Assembly (NCBI GenBank): GCA_019347855.1
Contig: JAHWKO010000039.1
Coordinates: 1 to 20,229, forward strand
Origin: Actinomycetota bacterium
GTDB taxonomy: Bacteria; Actinomycetota; Nitriliruptoria; Nitriliruptorales; JAHWKO01
Length of the DNA stretch: 20,229 bases
Direction of reading: 5' to 3'
Shown: positions 13,885 to 20,229 of the stretch, in pieces
How positions within the stretch are numbered: the first letter of the stretch is position 1
How the letters are laid out: each line of letters starts with the position of its first letter
The notes under the pieces: model-generated
The model's input: the letters and a program-made list of their open reading frames with translations, nothing else
The model's database searches: none
Told to the model about the DNA's origin: nothing
Made by a program: the position numbers and the translations under genes

Positions 13885-14667
13885 GTGAAGGTCATCCTGA
13901 AGGAGGAGGTCGACAACCTCGGCTACGCCGGGGACGTCGTCGACGTCGCGGCCGGCTACGGCCGCAACTACCTGATCCCCCGGGGCATGGCGATCTACGC
14001 CACCGACGGGGCGCTGAAGGAGGCCGAGGTCCTCACCCGTAAGCGCAAGAAGCGCGAGGCGGCGACGATCGGTGACGCGGAGGAGCGCAAGGAGGCGATC
14101 GAGTCCCGCACCCTGCGCGTCGGGAAGCGCGTCGACGAGAAGGGCCACCTGTACGGCTCGGTCGGTCCGACCGACATCGAGGAGGTCCTGAGGGAGCGCG
14201 GCTACGAGATCGAGCGACGTCGCATCGACCTGCCCCGCAACATCAAGGAGATCGGCGAGTACCAGGTGACGATCCACCTGCACCCGCAGGTCGATGCCGA
14301 GGTCACGGTCGAGGTGGTCGACGTCGAGGGCGAGGTCACGCTCGAGTCCCTCGAGGAGGAACGGCGCGCCGAGAAGGGCGTCCCGGCCGAGTCCCTCGAG
14401 GAGCGTGCGCTCGAGGCGGCCGAGGAGATCGAGTCCCAGGAGGCCGCCGAAGCGGAGGCCGAGGCCGAGGCCGAGTCCGATCGCGAGGTGGTCATCGAGG
14501 AGGCGACCGGCGAGACCGGCCGGGGCACCGGAGCCCGCGAAGGCGAGGGGATGTCCGCTGCCGAGGAGGCGCTGCTGGCTCAGGCTGCGGCACCGTCCGA
14601 GGTCGAGCAGGTCACGATCGAGAGCCAGGGCGAGACCGAGGAAGAAGAAGAACCCGAGGAGAGCTAA
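13885..14667 (+). CDS. rplI: 50S ribosomal protein L9 with long acidic C-terminal extension
   Basis: A 260-residue L9; the usual length is about 150. GTG 13885 has an ACGGAGGAAC box upstream. The N-domain (1-50) has the classic MKVILKEEVDNLGYAGDVVDV and GYGRNYLIPRGMA segments. The connecting helix spans about 42-75, and the C-domain about 76-148 with HLYGSVGPTDIEEVL and RRIDLPRNIKEIGEYQVTIHLHP. From about residue 149 a tail of roughly 110 residues follows; about a third of it is Glu, with many Ala, and it includes a GCCGAG hexanucleotide run (about 14451-14475). The tail is in frame and ends in TAA, 15 bases before dnaB. Its role is unknown. L9 binds 23S rRNA near the L1 stalk, so the tail would reach off the ribosome surface. 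Confidence 0.96.
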   Translation: MKVILKEEVDNLGYAGDVVDVAAGYGRNYLIPRGMAIYATDGALKEAEVLTRKRKKREAATIGDAEERKEAIESRTLRVGKRVDEKGHLYGSVGPTDIEEVLRERGYEIERRRIDLPRNIKEIGEYQVTIHLHPQVDAEVTVEVVDVEGEVTLESLEEERRAEKGVPAESLEERALEAAEEIESQEAAEAEAEAEAESDREVVIEEATGETGRGTGAREGEGMSAAEEALLAQAAAPSEVEQVTIESQGETEEEEEPEES

Positions 14668-14682
14668 CGGGAAGGAGCGGGC

Positions 14683-17373
14683 GTGGTCGCTGACCAGCAG
14701 CCCAGCAGTAACGGCGGAGCTTCTTCCCCAGCTTCCACAAAGAGGTTCGATCGAACGCCTCCGCAGCACCTCGAGGCGGAACAGGCGGTGCTCGGCGCCG
14801 CGCTGCTCTCGCGTGGGGCGCTGGCCGAGGTCGTCGAGATCGTCAAGCCCGACGATTTCTACCGGACGACGCACGAGATGGTCTTCGAGGCCATCCTGCA
14901 GTTGTTCGCGTCCGGCGAGACGATCGACCCGATCACCCTCGTCGACCAGCTGACCCGCAACGGCAAGCTCGATGCGGTCGGTGGGGCGTCGGGGATCCAC
15001 GACCTCGTCGCGACCGTGCCCACGGCGGCCAACGCCGTCTACTACGCGCGGATCGTCAAGGAGAAGGCGATCCTGCGGCGGCTGATCGACGCCGGCACCC
15101 AGGTCGTCTCGATGGGCTACTCGGGAACCGACGATGTGAACGTCGCCGTCGATCGTGCCGAGCAGATGATCTACGACGTCGCGCAGGGGCGCGTGGGCTC
15201 CGAGTACTCCCCGTTGAAGGAGCTGCTGTCCGAGGGGTTCGAGCGCATCGAGCAGCGCTTCGAGAACCGCTCCGAGGTGACCGGGTTGGCGACCGGTTTC
15301 AACGATCTCGACCGGCTCACCGCTGGGTTGCAGAAGCAGAACCTCATCATCCTCGCTGCAAGACCGGCGATGGGGAAATGTGTCACAGAGAGTAGTTGCG
15401 TCGTCGACGCTAAGTCAGGATCCGTTCGTCGTATCGGGGACCTCGTTGCTCGCGGTCCCGACGACGGACCTGTCCACACGTTCTCGTTGGGTGCTAGCGG
15501 TCGACTGCATCCCACCGAGCCGTCGGACTTCATCGACAACGGTGAACGCGAGACCTTCACGCTGAGAACACGCCTGGGACGAGAGATCCGCGCCACGGCG
15601 AATCACCCGTTCTTGACCCCATCCGGTTGGTCTGAGCTCCGAGAGATCGAGGAGGGCGATCTGGTCGCCGTTCCGCGGAGCATCGACGTCTTCGGCTCCG
15701 AAGACATCCCGGATGCCGAGGCTGCCCTGCTCGGCTACATGCTCGGCGACGGCGGGATGACAGGCACCGTCCCGATCCTCACGAGCGGCGACGATGCGAT
15801 CGCTGATGAGGCAGCACGGTGGGCCAAGACGCTCGGTTGCTACACGACAGTTCAACTCAGGGGACACTCGGATGCGAAGGCCTACTCTTTCGTGGCCAGC
15901 CCGCTGGACACCTCCACGTTCCACGACCCGGACCTGGCATCGGAAGCGGTGCCCAACCAGGTCACGGAGATGCTGCGTCGCCACCGTGTCTGGGGCTGCA
16001 ACAGCCACACCAAGTTCGTGCCGGACGCGATCTTCACCGCCCCGCGCGACCAGGTCGTCCTGTTCCTCTCGAGACTGTTCGCCTGCGACGGCAGCGCCTG
16101 GATCTCCGGGCGCTACTACGGCATCAGCTACTCGTCCGTCTCGAAGCGGCTGATCCAGGACGTGCAGCACCTGCTGCTCCGGTTCGGGATCATCGCCTAC
16201 GTCCGTGAGCGGCAGGTCAAGTACGAGGACACCCGCCGGACCGCCTACGAGCTCGAGATCCGCGACGCGGCCAACATCCGCCGGTTCATCGAGGAGATCG
16301 GCATCTTCTCCAAGGAGGAGCAGTGCCAGGCCCTCCTCGAAGCGGTCGACGGGAGGAACCCGCACAGCAACGTCGACCTGCTCCCGATGGAGGTCTGGGA
16401 CACCATCCTCGACGAGAAGGGCGACCGCTCCTGGGCCGACGTCTCCGAAGCCGCGGGCAGACCGCGGAACCACAACTGGCACGTGGGTACGCGCCGGCCG
16501 TCGCGTCGCATCGTCGGCGAGCTCGCCGAGGCTATGGGCAGCGAGAAGCTGCGGCAGATCGCCGAGTCGGACATCTGCTGGGACGAGGTCGTCTCGATCG
16601 AGCGTTACGGGGTCGAGCGCGTCTACGACCTCGAGATCCCCGTCCTGCACAACTTCGTGGCCGACGACATCATCGTGCACAACTCGTCGTTGGCGCTGGG
16701 GATCGGGCAGTACGTCAGCGTCAACCTCGAGCGCCCCGCGATCATCTTCAGCCTGGAGATGTCCAAGGGCGAGATCGTCGACCGGGTGCTGTCCTCCGAG
16801 GCACGCATCGACTCCTCCAAGATCCGTACCGGACGGCTCGACGACGCAGACTGGGCGTCGCTGTCCGACGCTATGGGGCGCCTGGCGGAGGCGCCGCTGT
16901 ACATCGACGACACCGCGTCGATCACCCTCATGGAGATCCGGTCCAAGTGCCGCCGGCTCAAGCAGCGCGAGGGCCTCGACCTCGTCGTCATCGACTACCT
17001 CCAGCTGATGGAGAGCCACAAACGCACCGAGAACCGTCAGACCGAGGTCTCCGAGATCTCGCGTGGCTGCAAGATGCTGGCCAAGGAGCTCGACGTCCCG
17101 GTCCTCGCGCTGTCCCAGCTGTCGCGGCAGCCGGAGAACCGCAACGACAAGCGCCCCCAGCTCGCCGACCTCCGCGAAAGCGGGAGTCTCGAGCAGGACG
17201 CCGACCTCGTGAGCTTCATCTACCGTGACGAGGTCTACGACCCGGACTCCCCAGACCGTGGCGTGGCCGAACTGATCGTCGCCAAGCACCGCAACGGCCC
17301 GACGGGGGTCGTGAAGCTGGCGTTCCTCGACCACCTGACCAAGTTCGCCAACCTGGCCCGCGCAGGCGTGTAG
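14683..17373 (+). CDS. dnaB: Replicative DNA helicase DnaB interrupted by an in-frame intein
   Basis: An 896-residue precursor starting at GTG 14683 with a GGAAGGAG box. The extein is a normal DnaB of 461 residues: the N-terminal helical domain (about 28-130, HLEAEQAVLGAALL), the linker helix, and the RecA-like ATPase. The P-loop reads ARPAMGK up to residue 232 and continues as SSLALGIG from 668, so splicing restores GKS. Later motifs are FSLEMSKGEIVDRVL, Walker B VVIDY (768-772), LSQLSRQPENR, RESGSLEQDAD (831-841) and VAKHRNGPTG with the probable arginine finger. DnaB is the hexameric 5'-3' helicase at the fork. Without splicing the ATP site is split, so the intein must be removed for growth. 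The second site where DnaB inteins are known (RESG/S) is empty. Confidence 0.97.
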   Translation: MVADQQPSSNGGASSPASTKRFDRTPPQHLEAEQAVLGAALLSRGALAEVVEIVKPDDFYRTTHEMVFEAILQLFASGETIDPITLVDQLTRNGKLDAVGGASGIHDLVATVPTAANAVYYARIVKEKAILRRLIDAGTQVVSMGYSGTDDVNVAVDRAEQMIYDVAQGRVGSEYSPLKELLSEGFERIEQRFENRSEVTGLATGFNDLDRLTAGLQKQNLIILAARPAMGKCVTESSCVVDAKSGSVRRIGDLVARGPDDGPVHTFSLGASGRLHPTEPSDFIDNGERETFTLRTRLGREIRATANHPFLTPSGWSELREIEEGDLVAVPRSIDVFGSEDIPDAEAALLGYMLGDGGMTGTVPILTSGDDAIADEAARWAKTLGCYTTVQLRGHSDAKAYSFVASPLDTSTFHDPDLASEAVPNQVTEMLRRHRVWGCNSHTKFVPDAIFTAPRDQVVLFLSRLFACDGSAWISGRYYGISYSSVSKRLIQDVQHLLLRFGIIAYVRERQVKYEDTRRTAYELEIRDAANIRRFIEEIGIFSKEEQCQALLEAVDGRNPHSNVDLLPMEVWDTILDEKGDRSWADVSEAAGRPRNHNWHVGTRRPSRRIVGELAEAMGSEKLRQIAESDICWDEVVSIERYGVERVYDLEIPVLHNFVADDIIVHNSSLALGIGQYVSVNLERPAIIFSLEMSKGEIVDRVLSSEARIDSSKIRTGRLDDADWASLSDAMGRLAEAPLYIDDTASITLMEIRSKCRRLKQREGLDLVVIDYLQLMESHKRTENRQTEVSEISRGCKMLAKELDVPVLALSQLSRQPENRNDKRPQLADLRESGSLEQDADLVSFIYRDEVYDPDSPDRGVAELIVAKHRNGPTGVVKLAFLDHLTKFANLARAGV
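15379..16683 (+). mobile_element. Intein (435 residues) with LAGLIDADG homing endonuclease, inserted in the DnaB P-loop
   Basis: Precursor residues 233-667. It begins with Cys (CVTESSCVVDAKSG, block A), has a block B motif TANHPFLT (N307, H308), and ends with VYDLEIPVLHNFVADDIIVHN (blocks F and G) followed by Ser, so all splicing residues are present. Two endonuclease motifs are visible: LLGYMLGDGG (349-358) and LSRLFACDG (about 462-470), each with its acidic residue, so the endonuclease may be active. Insertion falls between Lys and Ser of the Walker A motif, a site also used by mycobacterial DnaB inteins. The first third has lower GC and odd codons (AAA, TGT, ACA, AGT, TCA), a sign of transfer; the later part matches the host better. 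Confidence 0.95.
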
Positions 17374-17595
17374 ATGGACTGGAGCATCGTCGCTGGGGAG
17401 CTGACGGCGGGTATCGGTGGGGCGCTCGTGGTGGGGACCGGGTTCGCGCTGTTCCGCTACTGGCGGACCGGCCGGTTCCCCGGCCAACCGGAGGATGTCG
17501 ACCCGTCGCCGGCCAGCGCCTGGGTGAAGTTCGGTCTCGGGGTGGCCATGGTGGTGTGGGGCCTGGCAACCCTCGACCGTGCCGGTCTCTTCTAG
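17374..17595 (+). CDS. Small membrane protein directly behind dnaB, unknown function
   Basis: A 73-residue protein whose ATG follows the dnaB stop with no gap. Two hydrophobic segments (about 5-26 and 49-68) are joined by a loop with Arg residues and a FPGQPEDVDPSPAS stretch. I do not recognise a family. Coupling to dnaB suggests that it is translated by reinitiation at a low to moderate level. It is probably real because codon use and spacing fit, and both spans begin and end sensibly. Confidence 0.6.
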   Translation: MDWSIVAGELTAGIGGALVVGTGFALFRYWRTGRFPGQPEDVDPSPASAWVKFGLGVAMVVWGLATLDRAGLF

Positions 17596-17670
17596 AGGGA
17601 CAGCCGCGTTCCTCTCCGTCACCTTCGGCTTCCTCGCTCGTTCGAACGGGTGGACCGGGTCTGCATCGGA

Positions 17671-17720
17671 CAGTTATCAGTTGACTACAGTCAGTAGTCG
17701 TGGTTGACTAGTCCTCAACC
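17671..17720. promoter_or_regulatory. AT-richer regulatory island with nested inverted repeats
   Basis: Three overlapping symmetric elements lie just before GTG 17739. TGACT-AC-AGTCA is at 17682-17693. GACTAC and GTAGTC (17683-17688, 17694-17699) flank a 5-base loop. GGTTGA (17702-17707) pairs with TCAACC (17715-17720). TTGACTA also occurs twice as a direct repeat (17681 and 17704). A TACAGT (17686-17691) could be a -10 element inside the first palindrome. The size and symmetry suit an operator for a dimeric regulator such as a MarR- or TetR-type protein; no such gene is in the window. Confidence 0.5.
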
Positions 17721-17738
17721 GAATTGGACTGAGCAACC

Positions 17739-18455
17739 GTGAGAGATCGCCGAGGCGAGGAACGCGAGGAGCGCAGACGGCGTTTCGCCTGGTGGTTCGA
17801 CCGGCGCGCCGGCACGGTCGGGTTGCTCATCGCCGCCGTGCTCCTCACCCAGGCCGGGCTCGTGTACGTGGCGGTGGACCAGATCGGGTCGAACGACGAG
17901 CCGATGGTGGTCCAACCGGCGCAGAGCTCGCGGTCGCCGAGCTCGCCGATCTCGGTCGACGCCGACCGGCAGCACCGGGTCCCCGCCCCGGCCGCGACGC
18001 GCGTCACCGAGACGCTCGAAGCCGAGACGCCGGACGAGACTGGCGTCGACCTCGCGGCGGAACGCGCGCAGCCGCGAGGGGTCGCACCTCCGCTGACAGG
18101 CAACGAGCGTCGCTCCATCGGGGCCCGCCCTGAGCCGCGCGGCCCGGCCGACACGCCGGCAGGCCAGGAGCCCCAGACCGACCCGCCCGACACGCCGGCA
18201 GGCCAGGAGCCCCACCCCGACCCGGGGTCCGACCGCGCCGAACCGGGCGAGACGGCCTCCGACGCCAGCGATCCTCACGAGCATCAGGACGGTTCGGCAG
18301 AACCACCCGCGGAGGACCGAGGAACCCAGCACGGACGTCACGGACACGGCGCGCAGGACCACGAACCCCCGGGTCAGGGTGGAGAGAACCCCGGCGCCTC
18401 CGACGAGGACGAGGGCAAGGACGAGGGCAAGGACAAGGGCAAGGACCGCGACTGA
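17739..18455 (+). CDS. Single-pass membrane protein with long Pro/Glu/Lys-rich tail
   Basis: A 238-residue protein starting at GTG 17739. The first 24 residues are strongly basic and acidic (REERRRRFAWWFDRR), followed by one transmembrane helix (about 25-48, GTVGLLIAAVLLTQAGLVYVAV). The remaining 190 residues are low complexity and probably extracytoplasmic: Pro, Glu, Asp and Arg-rich, with two 13-residue repeats (DTPAGQEP...), a His-rich patch (HGRHGHGAQDHEP) and an ending of EGKDEGKDKGKDRD. I do not recognise a family. The glycosyltransferase fragment starts 5 bases after its stop, so the two share a transcript. The start has no strong Shine-Dalgarno; the island of inverted repeats lies directly upstream. 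Confidence 0.65.
   Translation: MRDRRGEEREERRRRFAWWFDRRAGTVGLLIAAVLLTQAGLVYVAVDQIGSNDEPMVVQPAQSSRSPSSPISVDADRQHRVPAPAATRVTETLEAETPDETGVDLAAERAQPRGVAPPLTGNERRSIGARPEPRGPADTPAGQEPQTDPPDTPAGQEPHPDPGSDRAEPGETASDASDPHEHQDGSAEPPAEDRGTQHGRHGHGAQDHEPPGQGGENPGASDEDEGKDEGKDKGKDRD
18150..18227 (+). repeat. Two tandem 39-base coding repeats
   Basis: Copies at 18150-18188 and 18189-18227 share their first 26 bases exactly and differ towards the end. Each encodes 13 residues starting DTPAGQEP. They lie inside the low-complexity tail of the single-pass membrane protein and probably arose by slippage. Confidence 0.85.
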
Positions 18456-18460
18456 TCGCG

Positions 18461-18943
18461 GTGGCCGAGCTGGTGGGTCGCCAGCTGGTGCTGGCATTGG
18501 ACGGACGCGACGACGACGAGCGCGACTACTGGCGTGGGACCCTCGCGCCACGCATCCGCGACGCGTCGGTGCGCATCCGGCTGATGTCGTTGGACGACCG
18601 GTCCGAACGCCAGGCCGTGCTGGGCCGCGCCCGGGCGCTGTTGATGCCCGCCCCGCTGGACGGCGACCACGGCCTGCTCACCGTCGAGACCGGAACGCTG
18701 GGCACGCCGGTCGTCGTCTTCGACCGTGACGGGGTCGAGGAGTTCGTCGCGGACGGGGTGACGGGGTTCGTCGTGCCGGCCGGTGACGCTGAGGCGATGG
18801 TCGACGCGGTGGACCGGGTCGACACCATCGACCCTGCCAGATGTCGAGGATGGATCACCCAACGGTTCTCGCACCAGAAGATGGTCGGCGAGTACCGGGC
18901 GTTGTACCAGCGGCTGCTGGGTCGAGCCCACCCAGGTCCGTGA
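18461..18943 (+). CDS. Lone C-terminal domain of a GT4-type glycosyltransferase
   Basis: A 160-residue protein that matches only the nucleotide-sugar-binding half of a GT-B (family 4-like) glycosyltransferase. It begins in the strand that normally follows the domain linker (RQLVLALDGRDDDERDYWRGTLAP). It continues through ARALLMPAPLDGDHGLLTVETGTLGTPVVVFDRDGVEEFVADGVTGFVVPAGD, in pieces equivalent to the EAMA-GTPV and GxxE-V-dG-TGflv motifs, and ends with RFSHQKMVGEYRALYQRLL. The usual catalytic E...E pair is altered: the first Glu position is Gly-Asp-His, while VETG keeps the second. No acceptor-binding N-half is encoded upstream. It may be a remnant, or a subunit needing a separate N-half. 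The start at GTG 18461 is uncertain. Confidence 0.7.
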   Translation: MAELVGRQLVLALDGRDDDERDYWRGTLAPRIRDASVRIRLMSLDDRSERQAVLGRARALLMPAPLDGDHGLLTVETGTLGTPVVVFDRDGVEEFVADGVTGFVVPAGDAEAMVDAVDRVDTIDPARCRGWITQRFSHQKMVGEYRALYQRLLGRAHPGP

Positions 18944-18951
18944 ACAGCCTC

Positions 18952-18968
18952 CCGCCCCTTGGGGGCGG
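18952..18968 (+). terminator. GC hairpin behind the glycosyltransferase fragment
   Basis: CCGCCCC (18952-18958) pairs with GGGGCGG (18962-18968) around a 3-base loop, 9 bases after the stop. There is no T-run, so intrinsic termination would be weak, but the position is right. Confidence 0.4.
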
Positions 18969-18988
18969 TCACGAGTCGGGCGGGTCCG

Positions 18989-18994
18989 TACAGT
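18989..18994 (+). promoter_or_regulatory. Candidate -10 element (TACAGT) of the MEDS-domain gene
   Basis: TACAGT lies 54 bases before ATG 19049 and is followed by GGGCGCG, much like the sequence after the other TA-box promoters here. It sits just after the hairpin at 18952-18968, where a new transcript would be expected to begin. The -35 is not clear. Confidence 0.35.
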
Positions 18995-19048
18995 GGGCGC
19001 GCACTGCGCGGTGCCCGGTGCCCGTCGAGATCGACCGTGGCAGGAACC

Positions 19049-19960
19049 ATGACGACCGACCCGCCCACCCGAGCGTCCTCGACCGTGCGCACGGCCGGAG
19101 GCCGTCAGCGACCAGCCGATCCCCACGAACACCTCGTCGGCTTCTTCGAGAGCGACGAGGTCCTGGTCCAGACCGCCGCGGACCACCTGGTGAGCGGGTT
19201 GCGCGAGGGCGCGCACGTGGCCGTGTTCGCGATCTGGGAGCACACCAGACCGATCAGGGACCGACTCACCGAGGCAGGTGTCGACGTGCGCGCCGCCGAC
19301 ATCGTCTGGCTCGACGCTGCCGACACGCTGGCGTCGTTCATGGTGGACGGCGTCCCCGACCCCGCCCGTTTCCGTGACGTGATCGGTGGTCTGGTCGATC
19401 GGTCCACCACCCGGGACCGCCCGGTGCGCTGCTTCGGCGAGATGGTCTCGCTGCTGTGGGACCGCGGCGACCTGATGGCGATGCTGGCGCTCGAGGGGCT
19501 GTGGAACGAGCTGGCGCAGACGCACGACTTCGAGCTGCTCTGCGGCTACCCCGTCAGGTCCTTCGCCGACGATGCGGACGCCCGGGCGTTCCGGGCGCTG
19601 TGCGACGCGCACACGGGGGTCCTGCCCACCGACGGCTACCGGGGCCTGGAGGCTGTGGCTCCTCCCGACGGGGACGAGGCGACCAGCGAACCCCGACGGC
19701 AGAGCGGCGAGGACAGCGATGACGACGACCGGACCGGGGACGAGCGTTCGATCTCCCCCCGTGAGCACGACGAGATCGTGAGCAGCTGGGCCGGTCGCGT
19801 GCAGCTGCTCGACGAGACCCTCAGCCGCGTGCGGACCGCGAACGAGCGGTTGATCGTGCGGCTCCGCGACTCCCAGGCGCAGGTCCGAGAGCTCCGGGAG
19901 CGGGTGCGCGACCTCCGCCGCGAGCGGACGTCCGAGGACGGCGGGGAACCTGGCGGCTGA
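19049..19960 (+). CDS. MEDS (DcmR-type sensory) domain protein with C-terminal coiled coil
   Basis: A 303-residue protein. ATG 19049 was chosen over earlier in-frame codons because it has a CAGGAA box and lies downstream of the TACAGT box. The MEDS domain covers about residues 25-175: EHLVGFFESDEVLVQTAADHLVSGL in two parts, HVAVFAIWEHTRPI, VWLDAADTLASFM, the signature CFGEMVSLLWDRGD (128-141), LEGLWNELAQ and LLCGYPV. This domain is thought to sense small molecules and is found in one-component regulators and beside histidine kinases. A disordered acidic linker (about 205-235) leads to a coiled coil (about 240-292, heptads such as LLDETLSRVRTANERLIVRL). No DNA-binding or kinase domain is present, so it probably signals by protein contact. 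Confidence 0.85.
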   Translation: MTTDPPTRASSTVRTAGGRQRPADPHEHLVGFFESDEVLVQTAADHLVSGLREGAHVAVFAIWEHTRPIRDRLTEAGVDVRAADIVWLDAADTLASFMVDGVPDPARFRDVIGGLVDRSTTRDRPVRCFGEMVSLLWDRGDLMAMLALEGLWNELAQTHDFELLCGYPVRSFADDADARAFRALCDAHTGVLPTDGYRGLEAVAPPDGDEATSEPRRQSGEDSDDDDRTGDERSISPREHDEIVSSWAGRVQLLDETLSRVRTANERLIVRLRDSQAQVRELRERVRDLRRERTSEDGGEPGG

Positions 19961-19998
19961 CCGGAGCTCGACGCGCGGGCATCACGCTGCCCTCGAGG

Positions 19999-20229
19999 TC
20001 AGGAGGCGCCTCGTAGCGCGCGGATGAACGAGCGGATCGAGCCGGCGTAGGACCTCGCCGTCGAGTCGGCCAGGTCGCTGAGGTCCAACATCTCCAGCTC
20101 CGCCTCGAGCTCACCAGCGGTGAACGGACCTGCCGGCAGGTGGTCGATGAAGCGCCGCAAGGCCGCTCCGACGGCCGGGTTGGACGTGGCTCCGGCGCGC
20201 TCGTCGGCGCGTGCCTTCAGCTGTGCGTT
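19999..20229 (-). CDS. C-terminal end of an unidentified protein (5' part outside window)
   Basis: On the minus strand the frame is open from the window edge for 76 codons to TGA at 19999-20001. The visible part is rich in Ala, Arg and Glu: ALRRFIDHLPAGPFTAGELEAELEML and then DLADSTARSYAGSIRSFIRALRG, predicted mostly helical. I do not recognise a family. The codon pattern (G/C in third positions) and the clean stop shortly after the converging MEDS gene support a real gene end. The gap between the two stops is 38 bases. Confidence 0.6.
   Translation of the reverse strand, partial: NAQLKARADERAGATSNPAVGAALRRFIDHLPAGPFTAGELEAELEMLDLSDLADSTARSYAGSIRSFIRALRGAS

Noticed and set aside
15415..17622. 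A 735-codon open frame on the minus strand across dnaB.
   Set aside because: It is the antisense shadow of a GC-rich gene; dnaB on the plus strand has full family motifs, and the antisense translation has no recognisable fold.
17639..17648. Palindrome CGTTCGAACG as a terminator or operator.
   Set aside because: It is a single 10-base palindrome with no loop and no repeated partner; chance is likely.
18150..18227. Tandem repeats as a possible CRISPR or minisatellite array.
   Set aside because: There are only two in-frame copies with no spacers; they are part of a low-complexity protein tail.
18959..19048. Earlier start for the MEDS protein.
   Set aside because: The added part would begin at the edge of a hairpin and run through a probable promoter; ATG 19049 has its own CAGGAA box.
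18374..19768. A 464-codon minus-strand open frame across the glycosyltransferase fragment and MEDS gene.
   Set aside because: The plus-strand genes carry recognisable domains and ribosome binding sites; the minus frame is composition-driven.

Overview
The window is dense, GC-rich (about 70 %) bacterial chromosome with GTG/TTG starts, overlapping stop/start codons and very short gaps. The rpsF-ssb-rpsR-rplI-dnaB block, the DUF4395/thioredoxin pair and a cysteine-type S18 fit an actinobacterium. The style suggests a deep-branching lineage of the Nitriliruptoria kind, but that placement is a guess from gene content.

Bases 1-2352 hold a tight six-gene operon: a TusA-like protein (cut by the window edge), DsrH-like, DsrE-like and DsrF-like proteins, a DUF4395 membrane protein and a membrane-anchored thioredoxin. 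It looks like a sulfur-relay set coupled to a membrane thiol-redox pair. The TusA-, DsrH- and DsrE-like members contain no cysteine, so they cannot carry persulfides in the usual way. Bases 2394-5568 hold tyrS and, directly behind it, an alpha/beta hydrolase with an Asp nucleophile and an APMAP/strictosidine-synthase-like beta-propeller. An SDR oxidoreductase faces them (5565-6398, minus).

Bases 6575-7791 encode an exported low-complexity protein and a small membrane protein. Bases 7923-10159 hold a seven-TM histidine kinase overlapping a single-domain Rcp1/CheY-like response regulator. Next come an M20 (carboxypeptidase G2-like) peptidase and an exported cupredoxin with a long Ser/Pro/Glu stalk.

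Bases 12527-17595 are the replication/ribosome block: a good promoter, rpsF, ssb, rpsR, rplI with a roughly 110-residue acidic tail, dnaB interrupted in its P-loop by a 435-residue intein with LAGLIDADG endonuclease motifs, and a 73-residue membrane protein. After a short AT-richer island with nested inverted repeats come a single-pass Pro/Glu/Lys-rich protein, a lone C-terminal half of a GT4-type glycosyltransferase, a MEDS-domain sensor with a coiled-coil tail, and the end of an unidentified minus-strand gene.

A TA(C/G)(C/G)GT -10-like hexamer recurs upstream of several genes, in three cases only 6-8 bases before the start codon, which suggests leaderless transcription. No rRNA, tRNA, CRISPR array or insertion sequence was seen.
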